Source: Epilithonimonas zeae (GTDB taxonomy: Bacteria > Bacteroidota > Bacteroidia > Flavobacteriales > Weeksellaceae). From it: 64,000 bases of DNA. Shown in pieces: positions 26,897 through 34,349 of the stretch. The position numbers and the translations under genes were made by a program. Positions within the stretch are counted from its first letter, which is position 1, and each line of letters starts with the position of its first letter. The notes beneath the pieces are model-generated. The model was not told the DNA's origin. It ran no database searches and was given only the letters and a program-made list of their open reading frames with translations. The DNA is taken from the NCBI RefSeq assembly GCF_023278365.1, contig NZ_CP075338.1, positions 310,001-374,000 of the forward strand. Direction: 5' to 3'.

Positions 26897-26929
26897 CCCT
26901 TGGAATCTTTATTCTAAGGGTTTTTCTTT
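26897..26929 (+). terminator. Intrinsic terminator of paralog 1
   Basis: The 10-bp stem CCCTTGGAAT / ATTCTAAGGG has one G-U pair and a 4-base loop, and is followed by TTTTTCTTT. Confidence 0.85.
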
Positions 26930-27069
26930 GATTCGAATATTATTAAAGCAATTTTATTTTAATATTTCTATTTGAAACAATAGATGTCTATCAGTATGAC
27001 ATAGATAATAGATTTTTTTTTGGAAATTTAGTTATTCCAAGAACTTGGATGTGTTTTTAGTTAAATTAA

Positions 27070-27083
27070 GACAACCGATTGCG
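27070..27083. promoter_or_regulatory. Degenerate operator-like site upstream of paralog 2
   Basis: GACAACCGATTGCG keeps the right half-site CGATTGCG of the operator family, but its left half is diverged. It sits 207 bases before the good site at 27277, mirroring the paired-site arrangement in front of paralog 1. Confidence 0.4.
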
Positions 27084-27222
27084 CAGATTTTAATCTAAAA
27101 AATAACTTTTTCAAGATTAAAATATTAAAATTTACACTTGTTATTTTAATTTGAAACCATTATTAATAGAGGGTTTCTGTCTAGTGTTAAAGAAAATTAA
27201 TATTAAATTAAAAGAAAATATC

Positions 27223-27259
27223 TTGGAATTGAATAATAATTTTATATTAGAACCGTCGA
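27223..27259 (+). promoter_or_regulatory. Promoter region of paralog 2
   Basis: TTG at 27223-27225, 17 bases, then TATATTAG at 27243-27250 (one mismatch to TAnnTTTG). The block 27235-27259 is identical to 25967-25991. The rest of the 476-base gap (26853-27328) shows only the terminator, the operator-like sites and AT-rich sequence. Confidence 0.5.
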
Positions 27260-27276
27260 ATTACTATAAATATTTG

Positions 27277-27290
27277 TGTAATCGATTGCA
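27277..27290. promoter_or_regulatory. LacI-type operator upstream of paralog 2
   Basis: TGTAATCGATTGCA, identical to the kduI site at 8086-8099. It lies 38 bases before the start codon at 27329. Confidence 0.78.
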
Positions 27291-27328
27291 TTAAAAACTT
27301 AAACAAACAATTAATAAATCATTTTATC

Positions 27329-28108
27329 ATGAAAAAATCATTACTTCTTTTAGCATTTGCAGTTGTTGCTACTGTAGGGAACGTGAAAGCGCAAACCACT
27401 TGGGACTTTTCATCTGCTGCTTGGCCAGTGATATCTGGTGAAACTGCAAAAGTGAAAAATAATCTGGCATTGGTTCCTGGACCAGAAACTGTTGTTAATT
27501 TTGGAGCTGTGGAAGCTAATACTGCTACTTTTTCAGATGGCTACTCCGCATCAAAACGTTTTAAACTGAATGGTGGAGGTTATACTTCGACAGGAGTTAA
27601 TACAACGCCGACACAACGTTACATATACTTTAAAGCAAATGGTAACTCTTCTATTACTATTTGGTACAAAAACGGAGGTGGTGGAGACCGAACTTTGTAT
27701 ATCGGTACAGGAACAGAAATTTTAGCTTCTAAGACTTATTCTAATTCGCAAGATGGTATTATCTATACTTATGATTATGCTGGACCTGCAAGAGATATCT
27801 ATATCTACGGAGATCAGTCTCTTAACATTTATAAAATTACGGCAACTAACGTTGGAAACACAGTTCTTGGTGTGAATGATGTGAAGAAAGATTTGAAAGC
27901 TACAGTTTATACCAATGGAAACAAAGTAGTGGTTTCTAATCTTGAATCTAAAAATACAGAGGTTAATATTTTCAATGCGAACGGATCTTTGGTAAAATCT
28001 ATGACGACTTCTACTGATGCTAACTTTGAATTGAGTACTAAAGGTTTATATATCGTAAATCTTAAATCTCAGGCAGGTGAAAAATCTGTGAAAGTTTTAA
28101 TCAGATAA
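27329..28108 (+). CDS. Small T9SS-exported beta-rich protein of unknown function, paralog 2
   Basis: 259 residues and clearly homologous to the preceding protein: signal peptide ending KAQ, TTWDFSSAAWP start of the beta domain, DGYSASKRFKLNGGGYTS, RYIYFKANGNSSITIWYKNG, and a C-terminal domain ending GLYIVNLKSQAGEKSVKVLI. The C-terminal domains are the most similar parts (KNTEVNIFNANGSLVKSM against KNTQVNVYSANGTLVKSL), while the beta domains have diverged, consistent with different ligands. No enzyme motif is visible. Like its partner it is a stand-alone transcription unit under the pectin operator. Binding of pectic glycans outside the cell is a hypothesis. Confidence 0.8.
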   Translation: MKKSLLLLAFAVVATVGNVKAQTTWDFSSAAWPVISGETAKVKNNLALVPGPETVVNFGAVEANTATFSDGYSASKRFKLNGGGYTSTGVNTTPTQRYIYFKANGNSSITIWYKNGGGGDRTLYIGTGTEILASKTYSNSQDGIIYTYDYAGPARDIYIYGDQSLNIYKITATNVGNTVLGVNDVKKDLKATVYTNGNKVVVSNLESKNTEVNIFNANGSLVKSMTTSTDANFELSTKGLYIVNLKSQAGEKSVKVLIR

Positions 28109-28171
28109 GACTATTTCTACAGCATATAGAGAATCAATAAAAATTTAAATAAATTAAATTTTTCATTAATT

Positions 28172-28209
28172 AAAGTTTGATGAAACGTGTTTTTATCAAA
28201 CTTTTTTTT
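28172..28209 (+). terminator. Intrinsic terminator of paralog 2
   Basis: Perfect 10-bp stem AAAGTTTGAT / ATCAAACTTT with a 13-base loop, then a T-run. Confidence 0.85.
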
Positions 28210-28222
28210 GCCTCAATTAAAA

Positions 28223-28230
28223 TAATTTTG
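28223..28230 (+). promoter_or_regulatory. Candidate -7 element for the PL1-CE8 unit
   Basis: TAATTTTG matches TAnnTTTG, about 83 bases upstream of the PL1 start and just after a terminator. No well-spaced -33 TTG was found, and no LacI-type operator is visible here. Confidence 0.35.
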
Positions 28231-28313
28231 ATGTTTAAATTACTGTTAATCAATTATATGTGATTTAAATCAACTTTAATCTTCTCATCAATTCTTACAT
28301 ATTTTTATTTCTA

Positions 28314-29621
28314 ATGAAAAGAATATTTTTAATACTCACATTTCTTACATCAACTATTATTACCCATCTAAACGCACAATGTCCTGTTTCCGGTTGGGCT
28401 TCTACAAATGGTGTTACCGGAGGCGGATCAGCAACTCCTACTGTTGTTACGACTTATGCAGAGTTAAGAGCTGCAGTAAACAGTACCTCGGTAAAAGTTA
28501 TACACGTTTCGGGGCAAATTACTTTTCCTGCTGCCGGACGGTTGACGTTGAATAATCAAACCAACAAATCCATTTTAGGTTTATCCGGCGCTAGATTGAT
28601 TTCTACGGATCTTACGGCTGGCGGTTCAGGAATTCTTACCCTGAAAAGCAGTTCCAATATTTTGATAAAGAATATCACGTTTGAAGGTCCTGGTGCTTAT
28701 GATGTAGATGGAAATGATAATATGACCATTGATAACTGCACCAATGTTTGGGTGGATCACTGTACATTTCAGGATGCTTTGGATGGTAATCTTGATATCA
28801 AAAATGCTTCTGATCTAATTACTATAACATGGACAAAATTCGAATATCTGAAAGCTCCGATTCCTGGCGGTTCTGGTGGAAGTAATGATCACCGTTTCTC
28901 TAATCTTTTTGGCTCTGGTGATGATGCGACTCAAGATGAAGGAAAATTGAGAATTACGATGCAATATTGTTGGTGGGCCAATGGTGTAAGAGAAAGAATG
29001 CCAAGAGTACGTTACGGAAAAGTTCATCTTTTGAATAATTATTTTAATAGTTCTGTAAGTAATTACTGTATTTATGCAGGTTATAAAGCAGATTTGCTAA
29101 TAGAAGGTAATTATTTTGAGGGCGTGAAAAATCCAATCCGTTTAGAAACCGGGAATTTCACTGCCGCTCAATCTGTTGATAATACATTTGTTGGGACATC
29201 GGGAACAGCAGTTGGTTCAGGAACAGCTTTTACGCCACCTTACTCGATTAACAAAATTGCATCTCAGGATGTGAAACAAACGGTTATGTCAGGTGCAGGC
29301 GCAGTTTTGTTACAACCAACCGATTGTGTTTTTTTAGCAACAAATGAAATCCATTCCAAGTCAAAATCTGAATTTCTACTTTTCCCAAATCCGGCTTCGG
29401 AACAGATTTCTTTAAAAGCTTTTTCTGAAAATAATCAGTTGGTAAAAATTAACGTGACAGATATTTCAGGAAAATCAGAAGGAACAATTTATCAGGGAAA
29501 TATTAATAAAGGAAATAATACAATCCATTCAATTTCAATTAAAAAATTGAGTAAGGGAGTGAAGCTTTTTGAAGTGAAAACTGATAAAGGTTCTTACACC
29601 CAAAAAGTGATTGTAAAATAA
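28314..29621 (+). CDS. Secreted pectate lyase (PL1), compact, with T9SS sorting domain
   Basis: 435 residues: signal peptide (about 1-22), PL1 beta-helix (about 25-340) and T9SS domain (about 355-435, FLLFPNPASEQISL to YTQKVIVK). Calcium and catalytic motifs include CTNVWVDHCTFQDALDGNLD (classic PL1 WVDHC) and ERMPRVRYGKVHLLNNYF, with the catalytic arginine. The shorter single-domain build differs from the 854-residue PL1, suggesting a different PL1 subfamily and complementary action on polygalacturonate. The gene lies 42 bases upstream of the third CE8 gene, so the two probably form one transcript: de-esterify and cleave at the cell surface. Confidence 0.93.
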   Translation: MKRIFLILTFLTSTIITHLNAQCPVSGWASTNGVTGGGSATPTVVTTYAELRAAVNSTSVKVIHVSGQITFPAAGRLTLNNQTNKSILGLSGARLISTDLTAGGSGILTLKSSSNILIKNITFEGPGAYDVDGNDNMTIDNCTNVWVDHCTFQDALDGNLDIKNASDLITITWTKFEYLKAPIPGGSGGSNDHRFSNLFGSGDDATQDEGKLRITMQYCWWANGVRERMPRVRYGKVHLLNNYFNSSVSNYCIYAGYKADLLIEGNYFEGVKNPIRLETGNFTAAQSVDNTFVGTSGTAVGSGTAFTPPYSINKIASQDVKQTVMSGAGAVLLQPTDCVFLATNEIHSKSKSEFLLFPNPASEQISLKAFSENNQLVKINVTDISGKSEGTIYQGNINKGNNTIHSISIKKLSKGVKLFEVKTDKGSYTQKVIVK

Positions 29622-29663
29622 ATTAGAATCAAATACTACACTTACTATTAACTTTAACTACTC

Positions 29664-32300
29664 ATGAAAAAAAGTCTAATCTTGCCAATTGTGCTGTTCA
29701 GTACAGCTACGATTTTCGGAATCGGAAAGAGCATTTCTTTTTTGTCAGATTCTATCAATGAAGTTTCAAAGCCATCTTTTTCCTCAATAAAGGAAATTGA
29801 GAGTAAAACAGAATCTTCAAAAAAATATTCAAAACTATTTGAAGCAACACCGGCTTCTGTCAACTGGCCTCTGATTGCAGATGTTACCACCAAATCTTTA
29901 GAAGGTAATCTGGAATCAGCAGTAAGTTATCCAACGACAATATTAAAAACGGAAGTCAATTATAAAGTTGATTTCACGGGTGATGGAACAACTGATAGTA
30001 ATGTCGATTTCTACCAGTATACAGGAACCAACACCAATAGTTGGACGGGAACTGGAAGTACGACAGTTATCGACGAAACGAAATATGTTCAGTTTGAAGT
30101 TAACGCTACTAATAGCGGAACTTTTACCATCAATAGAGTAGAAGCTCAGGTTGGAGCTGGTGGAACTAGCAATATGTATTATCAGGCATTTTATAGTTTG
30201 AATGCAGATTTCTCGGACAGAGTTCAGATCAAAAGTGCGACTCAGTTAACACCTAGCGGAAAAGCGTTAACTCTGGATGTCACTCTTGCCACATCGGTTG
30301 TAATCTCTGGAAGTCAAAAATTTTATCTTCGATTCTATCCTTACATTGCTTCTGCAACTACAGGGAAACAATTTGCACTTAGAAATGTAAAAATATCCGG
30401 AACTATGGAAGGCTCTGTTGCTAATCCTGCGACAGTTTCTACAACAGCAATCTCATCTATTTCCACAACAACAGCAGTTACAGGAGGAACAATTTCCAGC
30501 AACGGCGGTGGCGCAATCACAGCAAGTGGTGTTGTTTACAGCACAAGTGAAAATCCAACGATCGCAGATTCTAAAACGACTGAAAATGCGACTTCAGGCT
30601 CGTATGTAAGTAATTTATCAGGATTGCTGCCAGAAACAACTTACTATGTTAAGGCTTACGCAACCAATTCTGCAGGAACATCGTACGGAAGTCAGGTTAG
30701 TTTTACAACATTATCCAATATTATTGCACCAACAGTAACAACAACTTCTCAATCCCAAGTTACCAATAAGTCTTTTGTGGTTTCTGGAAACGTTACAGAC
30801 TGGGGCGGTGCCAATGTAACAGAAAGAGGAATCGTTTATTCAACAGCGGAGAATCCAACAATTAATAATGCCACAAAAGTTTCTACAGGAACAGGTCTTG
30901 GTGCTTTTTCATCTTATGCTTATGGTGTGATGCCTTCTACTTTATATTATGTTAGAACATTTGCAACCAATTCGGCTGGAACATCTTATGGTTCCCAAGC
31001 TACCGTTAATACAAAAGCTACAGAACCAGATGTTATCAAAACAATTGCTAAAGACGGTTCCGGAGATTATACAACTGTACAGGCAGCTTTTGATGCAGTA
31101 CCGGATAATTACACAGGAAGATGGATTCTTCATATCAAACCTGGAACTTATACAGAAAGACCGACGCTTTTGTCTAGTAAAATTAATGTCTTTCTAGTTG
31201 GAGATAATGCGGATACAACTGTTATTACCAATAATATTTCTGCTGGAGACATCAACCCTGATACGGGAACTGCTTATGGAACTTCTCTGTCACAAACGAT
31301 GGCGATTTTCGGAAGTGATTTTACAGCGTCCAAAATTACTGTTGCCAATACATTTGTTAACTCAACCGCTAATACTCAAATCAATTCATCTACTCAGGCT
31401 GTAGCGCTTAAAACGCAAGGCGATCGTCAGGCTTTTTATGATTGTAAGATTTTGGGTTATCAGGACACTTATTTAGGAAACAGTATTGGAAGAGCTTACT
31501 TTAAGAATTGTTATATCGAAGGAAATGTGGATTTCATATTTGGACGCCAAACGGTTGTCTTTGACCATTGTATAACTTATATCAATCGTAACAATAGTGT
31601 TGTAACAGCACCTTCTACAGAAGCAACTACGAAATACGGATTTGTTTTCCTGGATTGTAATTTGACTGTACCAGCAGCCGGAACAACTGACTTTAACGGA
31701 ATAGTAATCAGCAATTTTCATTTCGGAAGAGCTTGGCAGAATATACCAAAATCAGCTTTCATCAGATGTGAAACACCTTCTATGCTGAATGTAACAGGTT
31801 GGACAACACCAATTAATGGGCCGCTTCCAGTAACATTCGTGGAATATGGAAATACCGGAGCTGGAGCAACGCCTGACAGATTAGCACAGAGAGCCAATGG
31901 TGGAGTAGTTTTAACTCAAACCGAATCTCAGGTTTACACTGTTTCTAACGTTTTCAAAAAAGATACAGATCCTTCATTCGTTTTCGATTGGATGCCGGAA
32001 GCTTCGGTTAATATAGACTTTGAAACTTTAGCAGTTAATGATATCAAAAACAGCAAGCTTTTAGTTTACCCAAATCCGTTTGCAGACCAAGTCACCATTG
32101 CATTTGATTTGAAATCTAATTCTGATGTTAGTATTAAAATTTATGATGTTAATGGAAGGGTTGTGAAAACAATCACAAGTAACGAAAAGAAAGGACTGAA
32201 TAATTTAAAAATCGATACAAAAGATTTGAGAACCGGAATCTATTTTTACAATTTGAAAACCAATTCGGGAGAATCAACTGGTAAACTGATTAAAAAGTAA
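29664..32300 (+). CDS. Multidomain secreted pectinesterase (CE8) with Fn3-like repeats and T9SS domain
   Basis: 878 residues. Order: signal peptide (about 1-20), an uncharacterised region (about 50-250) that includes a beta-rich part with YVQFEVNATNSGTFTINRVEAQ, two Fn3-like repeats (about 252-350 and 355-450, each with a YYVKAYATNSAGTSYGSQ or YYVRTFATNSAGTSYGSQ ending), the CE8 domain (about 456-775) and a sorting domain (about 792-878, VYPNPFADQVTIAF to STGKLIKK). CE8 motifs are TIAKDGSGDYTTVQAAFDAV, GYQDTYLGNSIG, EGNVDFIFGRQTVVF and HFGRAWQNIPKSAF. Unlike the two smaller CE8 enzymes of the locus, it is clearly tagged for the cell surface or medium. Confidence 0.92.
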   Translation: MKKSLILPIVLFSTATIFGIGKSISFLSDSINEVSKPSFSSIKEIESKTESSKKYSKLFEATPASVNWPLIADVTTKSLEGNLESAVSYPTTILKTEVNYKVDFTGDGTTDSNVDFYQYTGTNTNSWTGTGSTTVIDETKYVQFEVNATNSGTFTINRVEAQVGAGGTSNMYYQAFYSLNADFSDRVQIKSATQLTPSGKALTLDVTLATSVVISGSQKFYLRFYPYIASATTGKQFALRNVKISGTMEGSVANPATVSTTAISSISTTTAVTGGTISSNGGGAITASGVVYSTSENPTIADSKTTENATSGSYVSNLSGLLPETTYYVKAYATNSAGTSYGSQVSFTTLSNIIAPTVTTTSQSQVTNKSFVVSGNVTDWGGANVTERGIVYSTAENPTINNATKVSTGTGLGAFSSYAYGVMPSTLYYVRTFATNSAGTSYGSQATVNTKATEPDVIKTIAKDGSGDYTTVQAAFDAVPDNYTGRWILHIKPGTYTERPTLLSSKINVFLVGDNADTTVITNNISAGDINPDTGTAYGTSLSQTMAIFGSDFTASKITVANTFVNSTANTQINSSTQAVALKTQGDRQAFYDCKILGYQDTYLGNSIGRAYFKNCYIEGNVDFIFGRQTVVFDHCITYINRNNSVVTAPSTEATTKYGFVFLDCNLTVPAAGTTDFNGIVISNFHFGRAWQNIPKSAFIRCETPSMLNVTGWTTPINGPLPVTFVEYGNTGAGATPDRLAQRANGGVVLTQTESQVYTVSNVFKKDTDPSFVFDWMPEASVNIDFETLAVNDIKNSKLLVYPNPFADQVTIAFDLKSNSDVSIKIYDVNGRVVKTITSNEKKGLNNLKIDTKDLRTGIYFYNLKTNSGESTGKLIKK

Positions 32301-32322
32301 ACAATTTAATTTTCATAATAAG

Positions 32323-32353
32323 AGCCGTCTTCATTTCGATGGGACGGCTTTTT
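32323..32353 (+). terminator. Intrinsic terminator after the third CE8 gene
   Basis: Perfect 7-bp stem AGCCGTC / GACGGCT with a 13-base loop and TTTTT tail. It closes the PL1-CE8 unit before the regulator gene. Confidence 0.85.
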
Positions 32354-32478
32354 ATCTGCTATGAAATTACGAATTGTAAAACTGAAAAAAGAAATCAAAA
32401 GATTTTGATTCCGGAAGCAGTTGTGACGGGTATTATTTATATATTTACAACCAACCAAATATTCATCAAAAAGAATAT

Positions 32479-33510
32479 ATGACTAAGAAAAACACGACGA
32501 TATATGACATTTCCAAAAAACTGAATGTAAGCGTAGCCACTGTTTCCAGAGCGCTAAACGACCATCCAAGAATTAGTCAGGAAACCAAGGAATTGGTAGC
32601 TGCTACAGCTAAGGAAATGAATTATAAACAGAACAATTTGGCAAAAGCCCTGCAAAGTGGAGAGACCAAAACTGTGGGTGTGATTGTGCCTTATATCAAT
32701 ACCAATTTTTTCTCATCCGTCATTAGAGGAATAGAGGAAGAGCTGTCTCCTCACGGCTATCGTGTGATTATTTGTCAAAGTCACGATGATGCTGCAATAG
32801 AAAAGAAACAGCTCAATACGTTGTTGCATACTCAGGTAGATTGTATTTTCATTTCGATATCAAGAAACACGACGGATATGGATTATGTGAGAAAAATCCT
32901 GAGCACAACCAATACACCAATTATTCTTTTTGATAGAAAAAAAGATATACCAGGCGTAAGTACAATCACGATTGATGACCACAAAGGGGCATATCAGGCA
33001 ACAGAACATTTGATCAACCAAGGTTATAAAAATATTTGTCATTTCTCTGGAGATCAGAATCTGGAAATTTATCAGAATCGTTTGAATGGCTATATTGATG
33101 CTTTGAAAGATCATAATCTACCAGTATTGAAGGAAAATATTATCAATACAGGAAGTTCTATCGAAGAAGGAATCAGTGCTATGAAAAGTCTTTGGAAACG
33201 CAAAGTGAAACCGGATGCTATTTTCTCTGCCAGTGATTTTACAGCTTTAGGTGCATGCAAAGAAATCAAAAATCTTAAACTTAAAATCCCTCAGGATATT
33301 GGCGTAATTGGTTTCAGTAATGAGCCATTTACTCAATTTATGGAGTTATCAATAAGCTCTGTTGACCAAACACCTGTTTTGATGGGGAAAATCTCAGGAA
33401 ATGTCTTTCTGGAAAGTATCAAAGACAATTCTTCCGGAATCAGTATCGAAAAAAAATTGGTTTTGACGCCAACGCTTCATATCAGACAATCATCCAGCAG
33501 AAAAAAATAA
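32479..33510 (+). CDS. LacI-family transcriptional regulator, probable pectin-regulon repressor
   Basis: 343 residues. The N-terminal LacI HTH is TIYDISKKLNVSVATVSRAL (helix-turn-helix and hinge in residues 1-60), followed by a periplasmic-binding-protein-like effector domain starting TVGVIVPYINTNFFSSVIRG and containing FDRKKDIPGVSTITIDDHKG. It is the only recognised DNA-binding regulator in the pectin locus. LacI proteins bind palindromes with a central CG, matching the TGCAATCGATTGCA sites at 8086, 8756, 25779, 26009 and 27277. The effector is probably a uronate pathway intermediate such as KDG, by analogy only. No copy of the operator was found in front of this gene itself. Confidence 0.93.
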   Translation: MTKKNTTIYDISKKLNVSVATVSRALNDHPRISQETKELVAATAKEMNYKQNNLAKALQSGETKTVGVIVPYINTNFFSSVIRGIEEELSPHGYRVIICQSHDDAAIEKKQLNTLLHTQVDCIFISISRNTTDMDYVRKILSTTNTPIILFDRKKDIPGVSTITIDDHKGAYQATEHLINQGYKNICHFSGDQNLEIYQNRLNGYIDALKDHNLPVLKENIINTGSSIEEGISAMKSLWKRKVKPDAIFSASDFTALGACKEIKNLKLKIPQDIGVIGFSNEPFTQFMELSISSVDQTPVLMGKISGNVFLESIKDNSSGISIEKKLVLTPTLHIRQSSSRKK

Positions 33511-33539
33511 AAAAACTCCCGAATTTTGGGAGTTTTTTC
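33509..33539. terminator. Bidirectional terminator between lacI-type gene and DUF2807 gene
   Basis: ACTCCC, 7-base loop, GGGAGT, flanked by A-run and T-run on both strands. It separates two convergent genes. Confidence 0.88.
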
Positions 33540-33568
33540 TTTCTACTTTTTACTAAACTATCAAACTG

Positions 33569-34234
33569 TTAACGGTAATTGATTTTACCGCCTACTACTT
33601 TTTTCTCATTTTTCATCTGTGGTTTTCCATAAACATCTATTACACCGCCGGCTCTGGTTGTAGCATCTACAGATTTAGAAGCGTATACGGACGCGTTTCC
33701 GCCAGCGTTGGTTGTTATTTTTGTAATTTCTGTTTTCAGATTTTGTCCGTCATACTGTCCGCCAGTATTCACAACTACGGTTTGGGATTCCACATCGCCG
33801 GATAATTTTAAAATTCCGCCTGTGTTGACTTTTCCTTCAAGAACATCAGCGTCAATATTAAGATCAATCTGAGAACCTTCATTAGAAGTAACTTCTAATT
33901 TGGTAAATTTCACAGGGTCATTTGAAGTGATTCTTGCACCTTGACTGGCCTGGATTTGATTAATGTCTTTATAATAAAGAATAACTTTGACATCATCGCC
34001 TTGCAATAATTTGGTTGCTTTCATTTTCACTTTCAGTTCATTTCCTGAGCTAACCAATTCAACTTCATTGGCTTTTGTTCCACTTAATTCTGCTTTATAG
34101 GAAGTGGATGAAACCAATTCTACAGGTATTTTATCAAAGACTTTGAGTGATGTGAACGCCGCTACATCTTTTGTCTGCGCAAATGAAAACTGAGAAATCA
34201 GAAATACAGATGCTGCAACAATTATACTTTTCAT
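33569..34234 (-). CDS. DUF2807-type head GIN domain protein, exported
   Basis: 221 residues from the ATG at 34234, chosen because it gives MKSIIVAASVFLISQFSFAQ, a clean signal peptide; an upstream in-frame start would add 14 residues without merit. The rest is a repetitive right-handed beta-fold with regularly spaced turns (GARITSND, EGSQIDLNI, GGQYDGQNL, GGNASVYAS), as in putative auto-transporter adhesin or DUF2807 proteins of Bacteroidota. The function of the family is unknown. It is divergent from the S41 peptidase gene, sharing about 115 bases of promoter region. Confidence 0.78.
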   Translation of the reverse strand: MKSIIVAASVFLISQFSFAQTKDVAAFTSLKVFDKIPVELVSSTSYKAELSGTKANEVELVSSGNELKVKMKATKLLQGDDVKVILYYKDINQIQASQGARITSNDPVKFTKLEVTSNEGSQIDLNIDADVLEGKVNTGGILKLSGDVESQTVVVNTGGQYDGQNLKTEITKITTNAGGNASVYASKSVDATTRAGGVIDVYGKPQMKNEKKVVGGKINYR

Positions 34235-34349
34235 TATTAATTTAAATTTCGTTGTGATCAACAAATTTAAAACCACTTTATGTTAGAATATGTTAAATTT
34301 CATTCTGCAATTACCGTTGTGTGATTTAATAATCTTATTTTTATTCATT

